Positions 1 through 6,737 of a stretch of DNA of 8,328 bases are shown in pieces. Within the stretch, counting starts at the first letter, position 1; every line of letters begins with the position of its first letter. The stretch lies in the NCBI GenBank assembly GCA_031418395.1, contig JANOXL010000224.1, positions 1-8,328 on the forward strand, in the 5' to 3' direction. The DNA comes from JANYCG01 sp031418395. GTDB lineage: Bacteria > Pseudomonadota > Gammaproteobacteria > Burkholderiales > Burkholderiaceae_C. The notes beneath the pieces were generated by a model, which saw only the letters and a list, made by a program, of their open reading frames with translations, did not search any database and was not told the origin of the DNA. The translations under genes and the position numbers were made by a program.

Positions 1-345
1 GCCCGCGTGTTTCTGAAAAAGGGCTCCGGCCAGATCGTCGTCAACGGCAAGGACATCTCTGCTTTCTTCGGCCGTGCCACCTCCATCATGATCTGCAAAC
101 AGCCGCTCTTGTTGACCAACCACGCCGAAACCTTTGACGTCATGGTCAATGTGGCCGGCGGCGGCGAGTCCGGCCAGGCAGGGGCAGTGCGCCACGGCAT
201 CACACGCGCGCTGATCGACTATGACGCTACGTTGAAGCCTGAGCTGTCAAAAGCTGGCTTCGTGACGCGTGACGCCCGCGAAGTCGAGCGTAAAAAGGTC
301 GGTTTGCACGGCGCCCGTCGCCGCAAACAGTTCTCCAAACGCTGA
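1..345 (+). CDS. rpsI: 30S ribosomal protein S9, C-terminal part (5'-truncated by window edge)
   Basis: S9 is a small-subunit head protein whose C-terminal tail reaches into the P site and contacts the tRNA anticodon loop. The frame is open from base 1 (Ala-Arg-Val-Phe-Leu) to a TGA at 343-345. That gives 114 residues of a protein usually about 130 long, so only the first 15 or so are missing. Family hallmarks are visible: GSGQIVVNGKD near the start, the Gly-rich GGGESGQAGAVRHGI segment, and the basic ending GLHGARRRKQFSKR that forms the tail. It is normally cotranscribed with rplM, which would lie left of the window. A clear intrinsic terminator follows 126 bases after the stop. Nothing abnormal is seen. 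Confidence 0.98.
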   Translation, partial: ARVFLKKGSGQIVVNGKDISAFFGRATSIMICKQPLLLTNHAETFDVMVNVAGGGESGQAGAVRHGITRALIDYDATLKPELSKAGFVTRDAREVERKKVGLHGARRRKQFSKR

Positions 346-470
346 TCTTTGCGACTGCGGACTCGCCATGCCGCGTTGCAAATCCTCACAATGGGCATAC
401 CATTGTTCCGGTTTGCGCCTTGCCTGACGAGCCCTCGCTACGCAAATATCAGCTTTGGCCTGGCCAATAT

Positions 471-506
471 AAACCGCCCGGGAGCGATTCCAGGCGGTTT
501 TTGTTT
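471..506 (+). terminator. Rho-independent terminator after rpsI
   Basis: AAACCGCC (471-478) pairs with GGCGGTTT (493-500). After one C-A mismatch the stem continues as GGGA (480-483) with TTCC (488-491) and is capped by GCGA, a GNRA-type tetraloop. A T-rich run (498-506, interrupted by one G) follows. It lies 126 bases after the rpsI stop and before the next gene, so it most likely ends the rplM-rpsI transcript. Confidence 0.9.
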
Positions 507-539
507 GGGGCATTGCTTACATCCGTTCTGATAGGCCAC

Positions 540-548
540 TGCTAGACT
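540..548 (+). promoter_or_regulatory. Possible extended -10 promoter for the DUF6776-like gene
   Basis: TGCTAGACT at 540-548 fits an extended -10 element (TGn followed by TAGACT) between the rpsI terminator and the ATG at 570. No convincing -35 hexamer sits at the right distance. Transcription would begin near 555, leaving a short leader. Because the rpsI terminator lies just upstream, this gene needs its own promoter and this is the best candidate seen, but it is weak. Confidence 0.3.
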
Positions 549-569
549 CAATCCCCCGTCAATCCAGCC

Positions 570-1298
570 ATGAGATTTCGCCTCCTTCGCCGTCGCCTCA
601 CCGTCAGCGCCCCGCGCATGTCGGTGCGCAGCGCCTTGCCTTGGCCGTTTCGATGGGCCATGATCGCGCTGGTGTTCGGCTTTTGCGCAGCGATTGGTCT
701 GTGGGCGTTTGAGTTTGGCAAAGAAATCGCGGGTGTGGATGGCAATGCCCATGAGGAGTTGCAAACGGCTAAGCTGGAGTTGACTGCGTTGCGAGGCGAG
801 CTCGCCACGGCGATTGCCGCGCGAGAAAAAGCCCAATCGATTGCCGACACCTCAGGCACCCTGGTCACCACTGAAAAGGCCGCACAGGAAGGTTTGGTGG
901 CGCAAAACAAGGTGCTGGATGTCGAAAACCGCAAGCTGAAAGAAGAGCTGGGGTTTTTTGAAAAACTGATTCCGCCCACCGGGGCAGAGGGCATAACCGT
1001 GCGCGGTCTACAGGCCGAGGTACTGGCCGGTCGCCAGTTAAAATGGCAGGTCTTGTTGATGAATGCGCAAAAAAACGCACCTGATTTCACCGGCAAGCTG
1101 GAAGTCAATTTTTCCGGCACGCAAAACGGAAAACCCTGGACGGCGGCCGCACCCGGCGGAGCAACAGCGCTTAAATTTCGTCAATTTGGCCGAACAGAAG
1201 GTATTTTCGACCTTCCTGAGCAAACCACGGTGAAATCAGTGTCGGTCAAAGTGGTCGAAGGCAGCGTCGTTCGGGCCAGTCAAACCTTGAAAATCTAA
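570..1298 (+). CDS. Membrane-anchored coiled-coil protein, DUF6776-like
   Basis: The 242-residue product has a very basic N-terminus (residues 1-29, many Arg), one hydrophobic segment at about 29-47, a heptad-like Ala/Leu/Glu-rich coiled-coil region at about 58-133, and a C-terminal beta-rich domain (about 140-242). The basic N-terminus before the single membrane helix predicts a cytoplasmic N-terminus, with the coiled coil and C-domain in the periplasm. I recognise the layout as the DUF6776-type protein that often precedes bactofilin genes in Burkholderiales; its function is not established. The bactofilin gene starts 38 bases after the stop, so the two are probably cotranscribed. A membrane partner for the bactofilin filament is an inference from position. 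No strong ribosome-binding site is seen before the ATG; an internal Met at residue 17 (618) is an alternative start. Confidence 0.85.
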   Translation: MRFRLLRRRLTVSAPRMSVRSALPWPFRWAMIALVFGFCAAIGLWAFEFGKEIAGVDGNAHEELQTAKLELTALRGELATAIAAREKAQSIADTSGTLVTTEKAAQEGLVAQNKVLDVENRKLKEELGFFEKLIPPTGAEGITVRGLQAEVLAGRQLKWQVLLMNAQKNAPDFTGKLEVNFSGTQNGKPWTAAAPGGATALKFRQFGRTEGIFDLPEQTTVKSVSVKVVEGSVVRASQTLKI

Positions 1299-1336
1299 GA
1301 AAAACAGGCCCTACATACCTACTAGAGACATAAAAG

Positions 1337-1729
1337 ATGTTCAAGAAAAAACAACCGCCCATTAAAAGCCTGATCGCCCATGGCAGCCAGATTTCCGGAA
1401 ATATGCGTTTTACCGACGGCCTGAGGGTGGATGGTTCGGTGATCGGCAACCTGCGCGCCAGTGAAGACGAACCCAGCATACTGGTGATTTCGGAGATGGC
1501 CTCAGTGACCGGCGAGGTGCATGCCGACCACATCATCATCAACGGCACCGTCAAAGGGCCGATTTATGCGGCTGTGATGCTGGAACTCCAGCCCAAAGCG
1601 CGTATCGAAGGAGAAGTGCGTTACGCCGCGCTGGAGATGCACCAAGGCGCGCTGGTGTCGGGCCAACTGCGGCCGCTGTTGGCCGGTGAGGAAAAGCCCA
1701 CGCTGAAATTGGCGGCCAACAACGGGTAA
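1337..1729 (+). CDS. Bactofilin (polymer-forming cytoskeletal protein)
   Basis: Bactofilins self-assemble without nucleotide into membrane-associated filaments through a right-handed beta-helix core, and they localise cell-wall and envelope proteins. The 130-residue product shows the family pattern: a short basic N-terminus (MFKKKQPPIK), then from about residue 13 repeated short strands spaced by Gly, as in GSQISGNMRF, LRVDGSVIGNL, ASVTGEVHADHIIINGTVKG and ARIEGEVRY. It ends in a Pro/Lys-rich tail of about 20 residues. The length is typical. It follows the DUF6776-like gene by 38 bases, and an M23 peptidase is encoded about 2 kb to the right. Bactofilins work with M23 peptidases in several bacteria (for example CcmA with Csd1 in Helicobacter), so a functional link is plausible but not shown here. 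Confidence 0.95.
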   Translation: MFKKKQPPIKSLIAHGSQISGNMRFTDGLRVDGSVIGNLRASEDEPSILVISEMASVTGEVHADHIIINGTVKGPIYAAVMLELQPKARIEGEVRYAALEMHQGALVSGQLRPLLAGEEKPTLKLAANNG

Positions 1730-1818
1730 TCTACGGATAGATCACGGGCAAATAACCCTTTAGTAATCAATCCCGAGCGATTTACTGTAGTATTGACACC
1801 TAGATTTTGAAGTGATTT

Positions 1819-1824
1819 AAAGGA
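1819..1824 (+). promoter_or_regulatory. Ribosome-binding site of erpA
   Basis: AAAGGA lies six bases before the ATG at 1831. It is a clear Shine-Dalgarno match and fixes the erpA start. Confidence 0.75.
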
Positions 1825-1830
1825 TTTGCC

Positions 1831-2232
1831 ATGAGCGCAGTAGCCGAAAACATCCAGAGCAGCATGCCCAACCTCACACCCGCAGTGATGGAAGACATGC
1901 CACCCGCGCCGATTTTGTTCACCGACAGTGCCGCCGCGAAAGTGGCTGACCTGATCGCAGAAGAAGGCAACCCCGATTTGAAACTGCGCGTTTTTGTGCA
2001 GGGTGGCGGCTGCTCCGGCTTCCAATACGGCTTTACCTTCGACGAAATCACCAATGAAGACGACACCACGATGACAAAAAACGGTGTCTCCTTGCTGATC
2101 GACGCGATGAGTTACCAGTATTTGGTGGGCGCTGAGATCGACTACAAAGAAGACCTGCAAGGTTCGCAGTTCGTGATCAAGAACCCGAATGCCACGACGA
2201 CTTGTGGTTGCGGCTCGAGCTTTTCGACTTAA
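1831..2232 (+). CDS. erpA: A-type iron-sulfur carrier / insertion protein ErpA
   Basis: ErpA accepts Fe-S clusters from the assembly machinery and delivers them to apoproteins in the cytoplasm, including enzymes of isoprenoid synthesis and respiration. The 133-residue product has all three cluster-ligand cysteines: Cys61 in GGGCSGFQYGFTFDE, and Cys125 and Cys127 in the C-terminal CGCGSSF. The preceding segment (LFTDSAAAKVADLIAEEGNPDLKLRV in outline, residues 29-54) is the usual HesB/IscA N-terminal part. An N-terminal extension of about 25 residues with acidic and Pro residues is common in betaproteobacterial ErpA. It stands alone in its transcription unit, 101 bases after the bactofilin gene and convergent with anmK, whose stop lies 25 bases away. 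Its terminator lies beyond the anmK stop, inside anmK. Confidence 0.97.
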   Translation: MSAVAENIQSSMPNLTPAVMEDMPPAPILFTDSAAAKVADLIAEEGNPDLKLRVFVQGGGCSGFQYGFTFDEITNEDDTTMTKNGVSLLIDAMSYQYLVGAEIDYKEDLQGSQFVIKNPNATTTCGCGSSFST

Positions 2233-2257
2233 GCCGATTTGCGCACTCACCCAGGCG

Positions 2258-3436
2258 TCAGGCCGGGTAAATCGCGCCAAGAATACGGGTGCCCTGTTTG
2301 GCACCCTTTTTTGCGCCCGTAACTTTCGGCAAGTTGCCGGTTTCGCGGCGAACCGCCTTGTGGGCCAGCCAGGCGAAGGCAGCAGATTCGACTTGCAGCG
2401 GCGGCAGACCAAAATCGCCGGATGACGCAAGCTGAAGGCCCGGTAACTGCGTCTTCAAACGGGTCATCAGGTGCAAATTCAGCGCGCCACCACCACAAAC
2501 AAGCAGCAATTCACTATTGTTTTGGTAGCTTTTGATGCAGTCTACGGTTGACCTGATGGTCAATTCAGCCAAAGTTGTATGTACGTCAACGGCAGAGACG
2601 CCAGGGCATTGCGCCAGGTGTTTGTCGAGCCAGCCCACATTAAAAAGGTCTCGCCCGGTGCTTTTGGGCGGTGCTTTGGTGAAAAACGGGTCGGCCAACA
2701 TGCGCTGCAACAAGGCAACTGACACCTGCCCGCTGGCCGCCCATTGGCCGCCCTCGTCAAAGGTTTTGCCCAGGTGTTTTTGTACCCAGTGGTCCAAAAA
2801 CACATTGGCTGGGCCGGTGTCGAATCCCAGAACGTCGGCTGCATCCAGCGCCGTTTGGGCTGGGATCAAACTCACGTTGGCGATGCCCCCCAAATTCAGC
2901 ACTGTGACGGCCTTGTACGGCCTGCCAAACACTTCGCGGTGGAAGGCGGGCACCAAGGGCGCGCCTTGGCCACCGGCGGCGACGTCGCGGCTGCGAAAGT
3001 CAGCCACCACGTCGATACCGGTCAGTTCAGCCAGCAGTGCCGGGTTGTTGGTTTGAACGGTGTAGCCGGCGCCGCCGCCCGAGCTATTTGCCGCAGCCAG
3101 GTCAAATTCTTGCGGGCGATGGCGTACTGTTTGGCCGTGGGCGCCAATGGCGGCAACTTGATTGGCAGGTACGCCCGATGTGGCCAGAATCTCACGTACC
3201 ACCTGGGCATACAGGCGGGCCAGGGCATTGCCCGCCAGCGCCGCGCGATGGATTTCGTCATGACCGGAGGTATTGAGTGCCAGAAACTCCTGCCGCAGCT
3301 CGACAGGAAACGGCAACGCCGCATGCTGGAGCACTTTAATTGCGCCGTTTGAGAAGTCTGCCAAAACGCCGTCGATGCCGTCCAGCGAAGTTCCGGACAT
3401 CAGGCCCATGTAAAGCTTTGAATTTGACGCAGCCAT
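2258..3436 (-). CDS. anmK: Anhydro-N-acetylmuramic acid kinase
   Basis: AnmK uses ATP to open the 1,6-anhydro ring of anhMurNAc, giving MurNAc-6-phosphate in cytoplasmic peptidoglycan recycling. From ATG 3436 the product has 392 residues. It shows GLMSGTSLDGID (11-22), GAHGQTVRH (98-106), ADFRSRDVAAGGQGAPLVP (145-163), NLGGIANVS, GFDTGPAN (204-211, with the probable catalytic Asp206) and CGGGALN (314-320). The frame extends to a TTG at 3463, but that codon lies inside a hairpin and the ATG fits the family N-terminus better. No strong Shine-Dalgarno is seen. The upstream M23 gene ends 38 bases away on the same strand, so an operon is likely. Two oddities stand out: a Gly/Ala/Ser-rich insert near residues 110-123, and extra residues at the C-terminus (VTGA-KKGAKQGT-RILGAIYPA) encoded by the erpA terminator hairpin. 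Confidence 0.97.
   Translation of the reverse strand: MAASNSKLYMGLMSGTSLDGIDGVLADFSNGAIKVLQHAALPFPVELRQEFLALNTSGHDEIHRAALAGNALARLYAQVVREILATSGVPANQVAAIGAHGQTVRHRPQEFDLAAANSSGGGAGYTVQTNNPALLAELTGIDVVADFRSRDVAAGGQGAPLVPAFHREVFGRPYKAVTVLNLGGIANVSLIPAQTALDAADVLGFDTGPANVFLDHWVQKHLGKTFDEGGQWAASGQVSVALLQRMLADPFFTKAPPKSTGRDLFNVGWLDKHLAQCPGVSAVDVHTTLAELTIRSTVDCIKSYQNNSELLLVCGGGALNLHLMTRLKTQLPGLQLASSGDFGLPPLQVESAAFAWLAHKAVRRETGNLPKVTGAKKGAKQGTRILGAIYPA
2287..2312 (+). terminator. Rho-independent terminator of erpA, embedded in the anmK coding end
   Basis: GGGTGCC (2287-2293) pairs perfectly with GGCACCC (2300-2306) across a six-base loop, and TTTTTT (2307-2312) follows. It acts for rightward transcripts only, since no T run lies on the other side. 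It sits 54 bases after the erpA stop but 30 bases inside the 3' end of anmK, so it also encodes AnmK residues close to KKGAKQGTR. Confidence 0.88.
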
Positions 3437-3448
3437 GATGATCTTGGC

Positions 3449-3466
3449 GGGTTGCCCTAGCAACCC
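3449..3466 (-). promoter_or_regulatory. Intercistronic hairpin between the M23 gene and anmK
   Basis: On the transcribed (minus) strand GGGTTGC-TAGG-GCAACCC forms a perfect seven-pair, GC-rich stem with a four-base loop. It starts nine bases after the M23 stop codon (3475-3477) and ends 12 bases before the anmK ATG. No T run follows, so it is not a standard terminator. It could set the relative expression of the two genes by RNA stability or by translation initiation; that role is inferred. Confidence 0.5.
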
Positions 3467-3474
3467 CGGAGCAG

Positions 3475-4953
3475 TTACTCTGCGGTGCCGCGTTTCATGC
3501 CCACAGCAGCGGCCAGGGCAATGCGGACTTGGCCAGAAGCCGCGTCAAACAGCGGTTTGACATCTGCAGCGACAGGCAATGTCTCAGCATTTTGCGCCAT
3601 CGTCAGCGGGTCTTGGTGCACGCCATTGACGCGGAATTCAAAATGCAGGTGCGGCCCGGTCGACCAGCCGGTGGTGCCTACGGCCCCCAGGTTCTGGCTC
3701 TGGCTGATTTTTTCGCCTTTGTGGACGTTGATTTTGCTCAGGTGCGCATAGACCGTGGTATTTCCTTTGCCGTGATCAACGATAACGACATTGCCAAAAC
3801 CACGCTGGACTCCGGCGAATTCAACCACGCCGTCACCAATCGAACGCACCGGCGTGCCAGTCGGTGCGGCGTAATCCACACCGAGGTGTTGCTTCCAAGT
3901 CTGCAAAATCGGGTGCAGACGCATTTTGAAGCCACTCGTGACACGCGAGAACTCCAGCGGGGAGGCCAGGAAGGCGCGGTTCAAGCTTTTGCCGTCCAGG
4001 GAGTAATAGGCGCCTTTTGACTTGGCGCTGAGAGTCGCGCCGGGTTTAGCGTTGGATTTACCGTCAGATGGGGCCCCGGGCGCAGCAAACCACATGGCCT
4101 GGAATTTTTTGCCGTTATTGACGAATTCGGCAGACAACACACGGCCCGCGCGCATGGGCTCACCATCGCCTTCGAGCGTTTCATACGTGATGCTGAACCG
4201 ATCGCCCTTGCGCAACGCACGATGAAAATCGATGTCGCCCGAGAAAATTTCGGCAATTTGGGTGGCGATAGAGTCTGGCAGGCGCGCCTCCTCAGTCGCC
4301 GCAAATAACGAAGAGCTGATGCTGCCGCTGGCCAAACGCACGGAGGCGGTCAACGGCGCGATTTCGACGCGCGACTTTAACCCGGCAGGGGTTTGCTCGA
4401 CCACCAGGCGATTGAAATTGCCGTCATCTGAGGACGTCCAGCGGGCGACGAGTTTGTTGAAGTTGTTGTCAATGCCGGCTTCAGCCGTCACCGCGCGGCC
4501 AGCCCGGCCCCACAGGCTTTTGCGGGCCAGCGCATCAGAACGCAAAAAGCTGGCGGCGGCCGCATCATCAATGCCCAAGCGGCGCAACAGGGTGTCCGCC
4601 GTGTCGGTGGAACGGGTCACTTCCGAGCGGTAGAGCGTAAAGGGTAAGGCAGCCAGCGGCTCCAGGCTACTTGGCACTGCGGTCGAAAGTGAGGCGGGTG
4701 CGCTGCTGTCGGAGCCGCTGCTTGCAAGCTGCGTATTGGGCGTCAGCAGACTTGCGGGTGTCAGTTCAACCGATTCAACGACCTGGCGCACTGGCAAATC
4801 AGCCGCATCCGGCGCAATCGAGGCTACGGCAAAAGCGCCACCGGCGCCCACCAGTGCCAAGGCAGCGACCAGGGTCATCAGCCGTTTGGGATGTTGGACG
4901 AACTGGTTTTGAACGGACTGGGCAATCTGGGCCAACAGCGCGTTCGCATTCAT
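3475..4953 (-). CDS. M23 family peptidoglycan DD-endopeptidase, membrane-anchored (MepM-like)
   Basis: M23 (lysostaphin/LytM) peptidases are zinc enzymes that cut peptide cross-links of peptidoglycan in the periplasm. From ATG 4953 the product has 492 residues. A single hydrophobic segment at about 25-47 follows a Lys/Arg pair, giving an N-in anchor. A low-complexity Ser/Ala/Pro linker (about 70-105) comes next, then an OapA/Csd3-like middle region (about 115-290), and a complete LytM domain (about 335-450). All zinc and catalytic positions are present: His356 and Asp360 (HLGVD), His404 (YAHLS), and His435 and His437 (HLHFE). The frame opens at a TTG at 4983, but ATG 4953 is preferred; neither has a good ribosome-binding site. 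It is first in an apparent operon with anmK, joining cross-link cleavage to muropeptide recycling, and is divergent from tyrS. Confidence 0.95.
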   Translation of the reverse strand: MNANALLAQIAQSVQNQFVQHPKRLMTLVAALALVGAGGAFAVASIAPDAADLPVRQVVESVELTPASLLTPNTQLASSGSDSSAPASLSTAVPSSLEPLAALPFTLYRSEVTRSTDTADTLLRRLGIDDAAAASFLRSDALARKSLWGRAGRAVTAEAGIDNNFNKLVARWTSSDDGNFNRLVVEQTPAGLKSRVEIAPLTASVRLASGSISSSLFAATEEARLPDSIATQIAEIFSGDIDFHRALRKGDRFSITYETLEGDGEPMRAGRVLSAEFVNNGKKFQAMWFAAPGAPSDGKSNAKPGATLSAKSKGAYYSLDGKSLNRAFLASPLEFSRVTSGFKMRLHPILQTWKQHLGVDYAAPTGTPVRSIGDGVVEFAGVQRGFGNVVIVDHGKGNTTVYAHLSKINVHKGEKISQSQNLGAVGTTGWSTGPHLHFEFRVNGVHQDPLTMAQNAETLPVAADVKPLFDAASGQVRIALAAAVGMKRGTAE

Positions 4954-5234
4954 GTCCGCAGCAGGGGAAAAACCGTGGGGCAAAAGCTGATTCCAACGTT
5001 TGGGCGGCCTGTTTTTGCATCAACAGAGCCAGGCAGCCACTAAAATTCAGTGATCTCGGGACGACGTGCCAGACTGCTTGGCGAAGTTAAAGCATCGCGG
5101 TGCAGACTTTGGGGCACTATTTCAACGTCATATCGGGCGACAGATCTGATGTCATGGATCTGACGTTGAAGCGAATCCAGAGCCGGGCAGCCATTGTAAC
5201 CGCCGCCCTTTTGCCGAAACCTGTAAAAACCCTT
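4954..5234. other. Divergent intergenic region between the M23 gene and tyrS
   Basis: These 281 bases must hold two back-to-back promoters. I see only fragments: a TAAAAT hexamer at 5041-5046 with TTGCAT at 5015-5020, but the spacer is 20 bases, which is too long. The tyrS frame is open leftward to a GTG at 5100, but that extension (about 45 residues) does not resemble the start of known tyrosyl-tRNA synthetases. No RNA gene or strong hairpin was found. Confidence 0.5.
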
Positions 5235-6479
5235 ATGAATCAAGCCTCCAGCCCTCCAATCGTTGTAACCGATCGTGTCCGCGAGGCACTGGCGGTGACC
5301 CTGCGGGGCTGCGATGAGCTTATTCCGCAAGAAGAATGGCTTAAAAAGCTGCAAAAGAGCGAAACATCGGGTAAACCGCTCAGAATCAAGTTCGGCATGG
5401 ACCCCACTGCGCCTGATTTGCACCTCGGCCATACGGTGGTGCTCAACAAAATGCGCCAGTTTCAAGACCTCGGCCACGTCGTCATTCCGCTGATTGGCGA
5501 CTTCACGACCTTGATCGGCGACCCTTCTGGCCGCAACACAACCCGCCCGCCGCTGACACGCGAGGAAATCGACGCCAACGCCAAAACCTATTTTGAGCAG
5601 ATCAAACTGGTGCTGGAAATGGACAAAGCCGAAGTGCGCTACAACAGCGAATGGAGCGACCCGCTGGGCGCGCGCGGCATGATCACCCTGGCGGCCAAAT
5701 ACAACGTAGCGCGCATGATGGAGCGCAACGATTTTCACGACCGCTTCAAGGCTGGCACGCCCATCAGCGTGCACGAGTTTTTGTACCCCCTGATGCAGGG
5801 TTACGACTCGGTGGCGCTGAAATCTGACCTCGAACTGGGCGGTACGGACCAAAAGTTCAACTTGTTGGTGGGCCGTCACTTACAACAAGAATATGGTCAG
5901 GAGCCGCAGTGCATCTTGACCATGCCGTTGCTGGAAGGCCTGGATGGCGTCGAGAAGATGTCGAAGTCGAAGAACAACTACATTGGCATTTCCGAAGACG
6001 CCAACACCATGTTTGCCAAGGTTTTGAGCATTTCAGACGTGTTGATGTGGCGCTGGTACACCTTGTTGTCGTTCAAGTCTGAGGCTGATATCGCCCGCTT
6101 AAAGGCTGAAGTCGAGGCGGGCCGCAATCCGAAAGACGCCAAAGTGGCCCTGGCCAAGGAGATTACCGCGCGGTTTCACTCCACAGCGGCCGCCGATGCG
6201 GCGGAACAAGACTTCATCCACCGTAGCAAAGGCGGCGTGCCAGATGTGATCCCGGAGGTGGCGTTTTCACTCGCAGACGACGGTGCGCCCATGGGCATCG
6301 GCAACCTGCTCAAAATGGCGGGCCTCGCAGCCTCCAGCGGCGAAGGCAACCGCCTGATCGACGGTGGCGGCGTGCGTGTCGACTCCAACGTGGTGAGCGA
6401 CAAAGGCCTGAAACTCGGGCGCGGCGTGTATGTGGTGCAGGTGGGGAAACGCAAGTTTGCGCGGGTGACAGTGAGGTAG
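5235..6479 (+). CDS. tyrS: Tyrosyl-tRNA synthetase
   Basis: This class I aminoacyl-tRNA synthetase charges tRNA-Tyr with tyrosine in the cytoplasm. From ATG 5235 the product has 414 residues, a normal length. It shows the HIGH-type signature as DPTAPDLHLGH (HLGH at 63-66), GDFTTLIGDPSGRN after it, the tyrosine pocket region QGYDS (about 188-192), GGTDQKFN (202-209), the KMSKS loop (241-245), and a C-terminal S4-type RNA-binding domain (about 355-414, ending GKRKFARVTVR). The start MNQASSPPIVVTDRVREAL matches the family; the frame extends upstream to a GTG at 5100, which I reject. No Shine-Dalgarno is obvious before 5235. The usual downstream neighbour in related genomes, a D-aminoacyl-tRNA deacylase gene, is not seen; an AT-rich stretch follows instead. 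Confidence 0.97.
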   Translation: MNQASSPPIVVTDRVREALAVTLRGCDELIPQEEWLKKLQKSETSGKPLRIKFGMDPTAPDLHLGHTVVLNKMRQFQDLGHVVIPLIGDFTTLIGDPSGRNTTRPPLTREEIDANAKTYFEQIKLVLEMDKAEVRYNSEWSDPLGARGMITLAAKYNVARMMERNDFHDRFKAGTPISVHEFLYPLMQGYDSVALKSDLELGGTDQKFNLLVGRHLQQEYGQEPQCILTMPLLEGLDGVEKMSKSKNNYIGISEDANTMFAKVLSISDVLMWRWYTLLSFKSEADIARLKAEVEAGRNPKDAKVALAKEITARFHSTAAADAAEQDFIHRSKGGVPDVIPEVAFSLADDGAPMGIGNLLKMAGLAASSGEGNRLIDGGGVRVDSNVVSDKGLKLGRGVYVVQVGKRKFARVTVR

Positions 6480-6662
6480 TAAAAAATTTATCAGATTAGA
6501 AATTTTAATATAAATTCGACTATGGGTCTCGTGTTTATTTAATATTTAGCTATTAAATATATTGTAAATATGGACAAATAGTAAACAAAATATAAGTCAA
6601 ATTCCAATTTGAATAGATATCCTATCTAATAATACCCAAATTGGGTATTTAGTTTTTCGCCC
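6480..6662. other. AT-rich non-coding island with serial inverted repeats
   Basis: Bases 6481-6660 contain 40 G or C out of 180 (22%), in sharp contrast with the GC-rich genes on both sides. No convincing ORF lies inside. Small inverted repeats follow one another: ATATTTA/TAAATAT (6542-6560), TCAAATT-CC-AATTTGA (6597-6612), TAGATA-TCC-TATCTA (6614-6628) and AATACCC/GGGTATT (6631-6649). Short AT-rich repeats arise easily by chance, but the GC-bearing last two are less trivial. It may be a remnant of foreign DNA or simply a decayed spacer. Confidence 0.6.
6631..6656 (+). terminator. Possible tyrS terminator
   Basis: AATACCC (6631-6637) pairs with GGGTATT (6643-6649) around a five-base AAATT loop. 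TAGTTTTT follows immediately. The stem is AT-rich apart from three G-C pairs, so it is weaker than the hairpin at 6663-6691, and the two may act in tandem. Confidence 0.5.
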
Positions 6663-6691
6663 AAAAAAAGCCGACATGATGTCGGCTTTTT
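6663..6691. terminator. Bidirectional Rho-independent terminator between tyrS and the PEP-CTERM esterase gene
   Basis: GCCGACA (6670-6676) and TGTCGGC (6680-6686) form a perfect stem with a three-base loop. It is flanked by a seven-A run (6663-6669) and a five-T run (6687-6691), so it can end transcription from both sides. It lies 46 bases past the stop of the minus-strand gene and is shared with the convergent tyrS transcript. Confidence 0.92.
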
Positions 6692-6737
6692 CTTGAGGCA
6701 ATCAGGCTTGGCTTTGAGCCAGCAAGTGTCAGCCTGC

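Noticed and set aside
548..1120. Minus-strand open frame (190 codons) opposite the DUF6776-like gene
   Set aside because: Ser/Ala/Pro-rich shadow; the plus strand has a better-structured protein with membrane helix and coiled coil.
1793..1821. TTGACA with TTTAAA at 17 bases upstream of erpA
   Set aside because: Transcription would start within a few bases of the ATG and leave out the good ribosome-binding site at 1819-1824, so it cannot be the productive erpA promoter in this form.
2251..2272. Weak stem CCCGGC/GCC-T-GGG around the anmK stop as an anmK terminator
   Set aside because: It is bulged, overlaps the stop codon and lacks a T run, so the anmK transcript end remains unidentified.
1621..2430. 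Minus-strand open frame (269 codons) opposite bactofilin and erpA
   Set aside because: It overlaps two genes that carry clear family motifs and has no motif of its own.
2744..3352. Plus-strand open frame (202 codons) opposite anmK
   Set aside because: Shadow of anmK, which has all family motifs; no recognisable domain here.
5100..5234. N-terminal extension of TyrS from GTG 5100
   Set aside because: The extra 45 residues do not resemble the family N-terminus; ATG 5235 begins the typical sequence and the space is needed for the promoter.
5040..5879. Long minus-strand open frame (279 codons) opposite tyrS
   Set aside because: It is antisense to a certain gene, the composition (many His, Val, Arg, Gln) is typical of a GC-rich shadow frame, and no domain is recognisable.
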